A DNA stretch of 9,666 nucleotides, taken from Burkholderiales bacterium. Its GTDB lineage: Bacteria > Pseudomonadota > Gammaproteobacteria > Burkholderiales > Casimicrobiaceae. The DNA lies in contig JANXNO010000169.1 in assembly GCA_025354075.1 (NCBI GenBank), positions 1 through 9,666 of the forward strand, given 5' to 3'. The translations under genes were made by a program, and so were the position numbers. This document shows positions 6,707 through 9,666 of the stretch, one piece after another; within the stretch, counting starts at the first letter, position 1, and each line of letters starts with the position of its first letter. The notes beneath the pieces are model-generated. The model ran no database searches. It worked only from the letters and a program-made list of their open reading frames with translations, and was not told the origin of the DNA.

Positions 6707-8185
6707 GTGACACTACTAAGACAGTCAAGCATTCCTCTGGCCGCAGTTGATCTGGGCTCCAACAGTTTTCGACTGCTGATTGCCAAAGAGGAGGGCGGGC
6801 AGATTGTGCCGATCAGCACCCATCGCGAGGGCGTGCGGCTGGCGGGTGGCCTGAATGCGGATAACCAGCTGTCAGAGGAGAAAATTGCCGAGGCCTGCGC
6901 GGCCTTGGGCCGCTTTCGCGAACGCCTGGCCAGTATCGCAGCCGAGCGGGTGCGCGCGGTGGCCACCAGCACCTACCGCGTGGCGAAGAATGCCGGGGAG
7001 TTGCTGCGACGATCCGAAGACGCGCTCGGGCTGCCGATTGACATCGTGTCCGGCCCCGAGGAGGCGCGGCTGATTTATCTCGGCTGTGCGCACACGCTGC
7101 CGTGGAGCGAGCAGGAACGACTGATTGTCGACATCGGCGGTGGCTCCACCGAGTTCATCGTGGGCCGTCGCTATGAGCCCGAATTGACGGAATCGTTTCA
7201 CCTGGGTGCGGTGACGCTGTCGCAGCAGATTTTTCCTGGAGGCACGGTCACGGCCAGCGCCTTTCGCAAGGCCGAGGTGTTCGTGCGCTCACGGCTGGAG
7301 GTGCTGCAGAAGCGATACAAACAGGGCTGGGACGTCGCGTACGGTTCATCCGGCACCATCCGCGCGATCTATGAGATCGTCACAGAAAACGGCTTCGGCG
7401 ACGCCATCACGGTTGACGCCATGCTCAAGCTGAAAACAGCGCTGATTGAAGCGGGGCAAATGAACCGCATCGAACTCGCTGCGCTCAAATCAAGCCGCGC
7501 ACCGGTACTGCCCGGCGGGCTCGCCATCCTGCTGGCGCTGATGCAAGAGTTAAACGTGGTGACGATGGAGCCGTCCGAAGGTGCGCTGCGCCTTGGCGTC
7601 GTTTACGACATGTTACATCGCTCTGAAACGCCGTCCAGCGCCGATCCGCGCGCGATCACGGTGACCCGGCTGCAGCGACGTTATGGCGCAGATCTGGAGC
7701 AGGCACGGCGCGTGGAAGTGCTCGCGCAATCATTCTGGAAACGCATGGACGGACCTGCGCCCGACGCGCTGCTGTCATGGGCGTCTGCCCTGCACGAAAT
7801 CGGAATGGCCATTGCGCACGAGGACTACCACCGGCACTCTGCCTACGTGATCGAGCATTCCGACATTTATGGATTTTCTGAGCAGGAACGGGCCGCACTA
7901 GCGCTGCTGGTGCTGGGTCATACCGGCTCGCTGAAAAAAATTGACCGTGAGGCGCTGTCACGCAAGTTGCTGGCGCGGCTGATGTGTCTGCGTCTGGCTG
8001 CGCTACTTTGTCATGGTCGCGTCGACGAAGCGCCGGGCGCAACGCTCGCGGCCAATGCAGATGCGTTTGTGCTCCAGCTCAGCGCGAACTGGCTCGCAGA
8101 ACATCCATTGACCGCGTTACTACTGGACGAAGAAGTTTCGCGCTGGACGAAGTATGGCGTGTCGCTGTCGTTGAAGGCGCGCTGA
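6707..8185 (+). CDS. ppx: Exopolyphosphatase (Ppx/GppA family)
   Basis: This 492-residue enzyme releases orthophosphate from the ends of inorganic polyphosphate; relatives also hydrolyse pppGpp. The ASKHA actin-like core shows AAVDLGSNSFRLLIA (12-26, Asp15), the STYRVAKN region, SGPEEARL (115-122), the second phosphate loop IVDIGGGSTEF (140-150, Asp142 and Glu149), and GSSGTIRAIYEI. A C-terminal HD-type helical domain carries LHEIG (362-366) and an HRHSAYVIEHSD segment. Length matches long Ppx proteins (about 490-510), not the short form. The start is GTG at 6707; the only Shine-Dalgarno candidate is a weak AGAGTGG. No ppk gene is adjacent. A PhoB box upstream and olsB and phoX downstream place it in phosphate starvation. 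Confidence 0.93.
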   Translation: MTLLRQSSIPLAAVDLGSNSFRLLIAKEEGGQIVPISTHREGVRLAGGLNADNQLSEEKIAEACAALGRFRERLASIAAERVRAVATSTYRVAKNAGELLRRSEDALGLPIDIVSGPEEARLIYLGCAHTLPWSEQERLIVDIGGGSTEFIVGRRYEPELTESFHLGAVTLSQQIFPGGTVTASAFRKAEVFVRSRLEVLQKRYKQGWDVAYGSSGTIRAIYEIVTENGFGDAITVDAMLKLKTALIEAGQMNRIELAALKSSRAPVLPGGLAILLALMQELNVVTMEPSEGALRLGVVYDMLHRSETPSSADPRAITVTRLQRRYGADLEQARRVEVLAQSFWKRMDGPAPDALLSWASALHEIGMAIAHEDYHRHSAYVIEHSDIYGFSEQERAALALLVLGHTGSLKKIDREALSRKLLARLMCLRLAALLCHGRVDEAPGATLAANADAFVLQLSANWLAEHPLTALLLDEEVSRWTKYGVSLSLKAR

Positions 8186-8190
8186 CAAGA

Positions 8191-8219
8191 CAAAAAAAAA
8201 GACCTGCACAAAGCAGGCC
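8191..8219 (-). terminator. Intrinsic terminator of the - strand small RNA
   Basis: Read on the - strand, GGCCTGC (8219-8213), loop TTTGT and GCAGGTC (8207-8201) form a seven-pair stem directly followed by nine T residues (8200-8192). On the + strand the T run is an A run ahead of the stem, and one pair becomes an A-C mismatch, so it does not work as a terminator for ppx. No - strand protein gene lies upstream, implying a noncoding transcript that ends here. Confidence 0.85.
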
Positions 8220-8371
8220 TAGCGGGGGACTTGTAACGAGGTGGCTTGCAGGCACATCAGCACTGTTGCTGAATATGCCCGCTCCATCGGGAGGATGATG
8301 ACGGCCTTCCGTGCATTGCCCCGTGCAACGATGTTGTGCAGTGAGGCAATGAACGGGCCGTGAAACCACCT
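8191..8371 (-). ncRNA. Putative phosphate-starvation small RNA, about 180 nt, novel
   Basis: This intergenic stretch reads as a compact RNA on the - strand. Closing stem P1 joins AGGTGGTTT (8371-8363) to AAGCCACCT (8247-8239). Arm P2 stacks ACGGCC (8361-8356) on GGCCGT (8306-8301) and CATTGCC (8351-8345) on GGCAATG (8320-8314), capped by a small hairpin. P3 is CCCG/CGGG (8291-8288 with 8281-8278). P4 is TCAGCA/TGCTGA (8272-8267 with 8262-8257), extended by GGCA/TGCC, which competes with P3. An intrinsic terminator follows. The predicted start from the upstream Pho-type promoter falls at 8368-8371, exactly at P1. G-U pairs in P1 (8245/8365) and the terminator (8202/8218) exist only on this strand. 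I recognise no known RNA family; function is unknown. Confidence 0.65.
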
Positions 8372-8375
8372 GCGC

Positions 8376-8409
8376 ATTGTTTAGCGCCCATGTGACAGGC
8401 TGATGACGA
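8376..8409 (-). promoter_or_regulatory. PhoB box and promoter of the small RNA
   Basis: On the - strand TCGTCAT (8409-8403) and CTGTCAC (8398-8392) are repeats at an 11-base period; the second is a full match to the PhoB consensus and the first matches five of seven. After exactly 10 bases comes AACAAT (8381-8376), four of six matches to the -10 box. The expected start is at 8368-8371, the beginning of the structured RNA. It is divergent from the olsB promoter. Confidence 0.55.
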
Positions 8410-8426
8410 CGCTTAGCGACGCACTA

Positions 8427-8482
8427 CTGTCACAGCGGTGTCGCCTTTCCGTCACGTAAATGTCACGCCGCATTTCTACATT
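8427..8482 (+). promoter_or_regulatory. Double PhoB box and promoter of olsB-phoX
   Basis: Four 7-base repeats follow at an exact 11-base period: CTGTCAC (8427-8433), GTGTCGC (8438-8444), CCGTCAC (8449-8455) and ATGTCAC (8460-8466), equal to two tandem PhoB boxes. Ten bases later is TACATT (8477-8482), four of six matches to the -10 box. The predicted start near 8489 leaves a 24-base leader with CTGGAG before olsB. PhoB control of ornithine lipid synthesis is known from rhizobia. Confidence 0.75.
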
Positions 8483-8512
8483 GCATAGGGTCATCCTCTG
8501 GAGTCGCCCCGC

Positions 8513-9310
8513 ATGCAACCAGTTGCCGCCACAGTCGTCACCAACGTTATCAATCGCGCACCCCGTGTCGCCCCCGGCACCGTGGACGCGCACCTGACTG
8601 TACGTCTTGCGTCAAGTAAGTCAGACGTAATCGCCGCGCAGCGTCTGCGCTACAAAGTGTTTTGCGAAGAGATGGGCGCGGACTTGCACCGTCATGACGG
8701 GCGCGACGTAGACCAATTCGATGCGTATTGCGAGCACCTGATCGTGACCGACGAGGCGCTGGGCAAAGTGGTGGGCACCTACCGCATCCTCGCGCCGTGG
8801 GGCGCGCGTGCCGTCAAACGCATGTACTCCGAAGGCGAATTTCGCATCGACAGCCTGCGCCCCATCGCGCACGAGATTTTCGAGGTGGGCCGCGCCTGTA
8901 TTCATCCGGCGTATCGCAGCAGCGGCGCGCTGGCACGGCTGTGGACAGCGCTTGGCGCGTATGTGCGCGATAACCGGGTGAAGTATCTCGCCGGTTGCGC
9001 GAGCGTGCCGCTCGATAGTGGCTCGCTGAACCTCGGCGCGTTGCGCGCGGAGCTGATGTCCCGGCACCTCGCCCCTGTCGATTTTCGCGTGGAACCGATT
9101 CGCGGGTTGCAATCTTTAGGCGATCCGAGCGGAATACGACCCACCGCGCCACCGCTGCTTCAAGGCTACCTGCGGCTGGGTGCATGGGTTTGCGGCGAGC
9201 CCGCGTGGGATCCCGATTTCGACAGCGCGGACTTCTTCGTGCTGCTTCCGATTGAGCGCATGGTACCCCGCTACGCGCAACGCTTTCTTGGCACTCACAC
9301 CGCACAGTAA
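8513..9310 (+). CDS. olsB: L-ornithine N-acyltransferase, GNAT-type (ornithine lipid synthesis)
   Basis: This 265-residue protein matches OlsB, which moves a 3-hydroxyacyl group from acyl carrier protein to the alpha-amino group of ornithine to make lyso-ornithine lipid at the inner membrane. Family marks are RLRYKVFCEEMGAD (44-57), DQFDAYCEHLIV (67-78), the GNAT strand VGTYRIL (87-93), and the acyl-donor region FEVGRACIHPAYR (123-135). Length fits the family (about 250-300). The ATG at 8513 follows CTGGAG at slightly long spacing. olsA, the second enzyme, is not next to it here. The tandem PhoB box upstream fits replacement of phospholipids by phosphate-free lipids under phosphate limitation. 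A general hemolysin-like acyltransferase is the alternative name for the same family. Confidence 0.82.
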   Translation: MQPVAATVVTNVINRAPRVAPGTVDAHLTVRLASSKSDVIAAQRLRYKVFCEEMGADLHRHDGRDVDQFDAYCEHLIVTDEALGKVVGTYRILAPWGARAVKRMYSEGEFRIDSLRPIAHEIFEVGRACIHPAYRSSGALARLWTALGAYVRDNRVKYLAGCASVPLDSGSLNLGALRAELMSRHLAPVDFRVEPIRGLQSLGDPSGIRPTAPPLLQGYLRLGAWVCGEPAWDPDFDSADFFVLLPIERMVPRYAQRFLGTHTAQ

Positions 9311-9388
9311 CGCGGCACTTTCCTTTTTTTGAGCTGCGCGGCGAGTTTGTGCAGCAAGTTACGTGTTTCACCCAACGAGAGAATAATC

Positions 9389-9666
9389 ATGTCATCCCTT
9401 CCCCTCAATCTTCACCGTCGCCACACGCTTAAATTTCTTGCGGGTGTGCCGATGTTGCCGCTCAGCGGCGTGTCGGTTGCCTCGCTCCTCACGGCATGCG
9501 GCAGCGACACCGATGCGGCACCCATCGCTAAATTCGTCTCGGCCTCGTTTGATTCAATGGCTGCGCCTACGCTTGGCAACGCAGCGGCGATGGCCACCAC
9601 GACGGTCGCATCCAGTCTGAACGTGCTGCTAAGTGACAACACGACACAGGCCTACAAACTCGCCTA
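9389..9666 (+). CDS. phoX: Alkaline phosphatase PhoX, N-terminal part (runs off the window)
   Basis: The first 92 codons are present and open to the edge. The protein begins with a twin-arginine signal (Arg10-Arg11, then HTLKFLAG, a hydrophobic stretch to about residue 36), so it is exported folded by the Tat system. LTAC at 34-37 also fits a lipobox, so it may be a lipoprotein. The segment AKFVSASFDSMAAP, MATTTVASSLNV and YKLA fits the start of PhoX/DUF839 phosphatases, calcium- and iron-dependent enzymes that release phosphate from organic esters in the periplasm. The ATG follows GAGAG at seven bases. It lies 78 bases after olsB with no PhoB box of its own, so it is probably read from the olsB promoter; a weak hairpin with a T run (9300-9331) might partly terminate between them. 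Confidence 0.82.
   Translation, partial: MSSLPLNLHRRHTLKFLAGVPMLPLSGVSVASLLTACGSDTDAAPIAKFVSASFDSMAAPTLGNAAAMATTTVASSLNVLLSDNTTQAYKLA

Noticed and set aside
6519..6710. A + strand frame of 63 codons between the substrate-binding protein gene and ppx
   Set aside because: Its start lacks a ribosome binding site and its residues look random; the opposite strand holds a better small gene.
8201..8219. Hairpin as the terminator of ppx on the + strand
   Set aside because: On the + strand the homopolymer is an A run before the stem, no T run follows, and one pair becomes an A-C mismatch.
8079..8369. A - strand open frame of 96 codons across the ppx end and the gap
   Set aside because: It needs a GTG start without a ribosome binding site, shows no protein features, and coincides with the better supported small RNA and the antisense of ppx.
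8191..8371. Identity of the small RNA as 6S RNA, tmRNA, RNase P RNA or SRP RNA
   Set aside because: Size would suit 6S RNA, but the fold shows several hairpins around a short closing stem and not one long stem with a central bubble; no tmRNA acceptor end, RNase P core or SRP tetraloop domain is visible.
9311..9388. Separate PhoB box for phoX
   Set aside because: No pair of GTCA-like repeats at an 11-base period occurs in the 78-base gap.

Overview
The window looks like chromosome from a GC-rich betaproteobacterium, most likely of the order Burkholderiales. This is inferred from the gene content: a patatin with a long C-terminal region, acetoacetate decarboxylase and 3-hydroxybutyrate dehydrogenase together; a NIPSNAP/TauE/ArsR cluster; and a Ppx, OlsB and PhoX combination. 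I see no phage, insertion sequence, CRISPR array, tRNA or rRNA.

Left part (1-2059, + strand): a compact operon of a NIPSNAP-family protein, a TauE/SafE-type membrane exporter and an ArsR-type winged-helix regulator, with gaps of 24 and 2 bases. The first 431 bases form a nearly perfect inverted repeat (arms of 184 bases, one mismatch). It places a headless, backward copy of the NIPSNAP gene at the window edge; this may be a fold-back assembly artefact. Middle-left (4925 down to 2206, - strand): a tight operon bdhA, adc, patatin that acts on 3-hydroxybutyrate, acetoacetate and lipid, and so probably sits around polyhydroxybutyrate metabolism. Middle (4926-6517): a 482-base control region with a strong palindrome and a sigma70-like promoter, then an orphan periplasmic substrate-binding protein of the branched-chain amino acid type.

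Right part (6530-9666) is a phosphate-starvation island. It holds ppx (exopolyphosphatase), olsB (first enzyme of phosphate-free ornithine lipid synthesis) and the start of phoX (secreted alkaline phosphatase). Three promoter regions here carry 7-base GTCAC-type repeats at an exact 11-base period, as in PhoB boxes. Each is followed after exactly 10 bases by a -10-like hexamer: one faces ppx, one faces olsB-phoX, and one points backwards (- strand) into a 327-base stretch without a protein gene.

That backward promoter appears to drive the most interesting object in the window: a previously unannotated, highly structured small RNA of about 180 nt (8371 to about 8191, - strand). Its predicted start coincides with the 5' arm of a long closing stem, and it ends in a canonical intrinsic terminator. 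Two G-U pairs that exist only on the - strand (they are A-C mismatches on the + strand) support that strand. The RNA is antisense to the 3' trailer of ppx mRNA. A 42-residue membrane miniprotein (6658-6530, - strand) with a clear ribosome binding site lies next to the ppx promoter.
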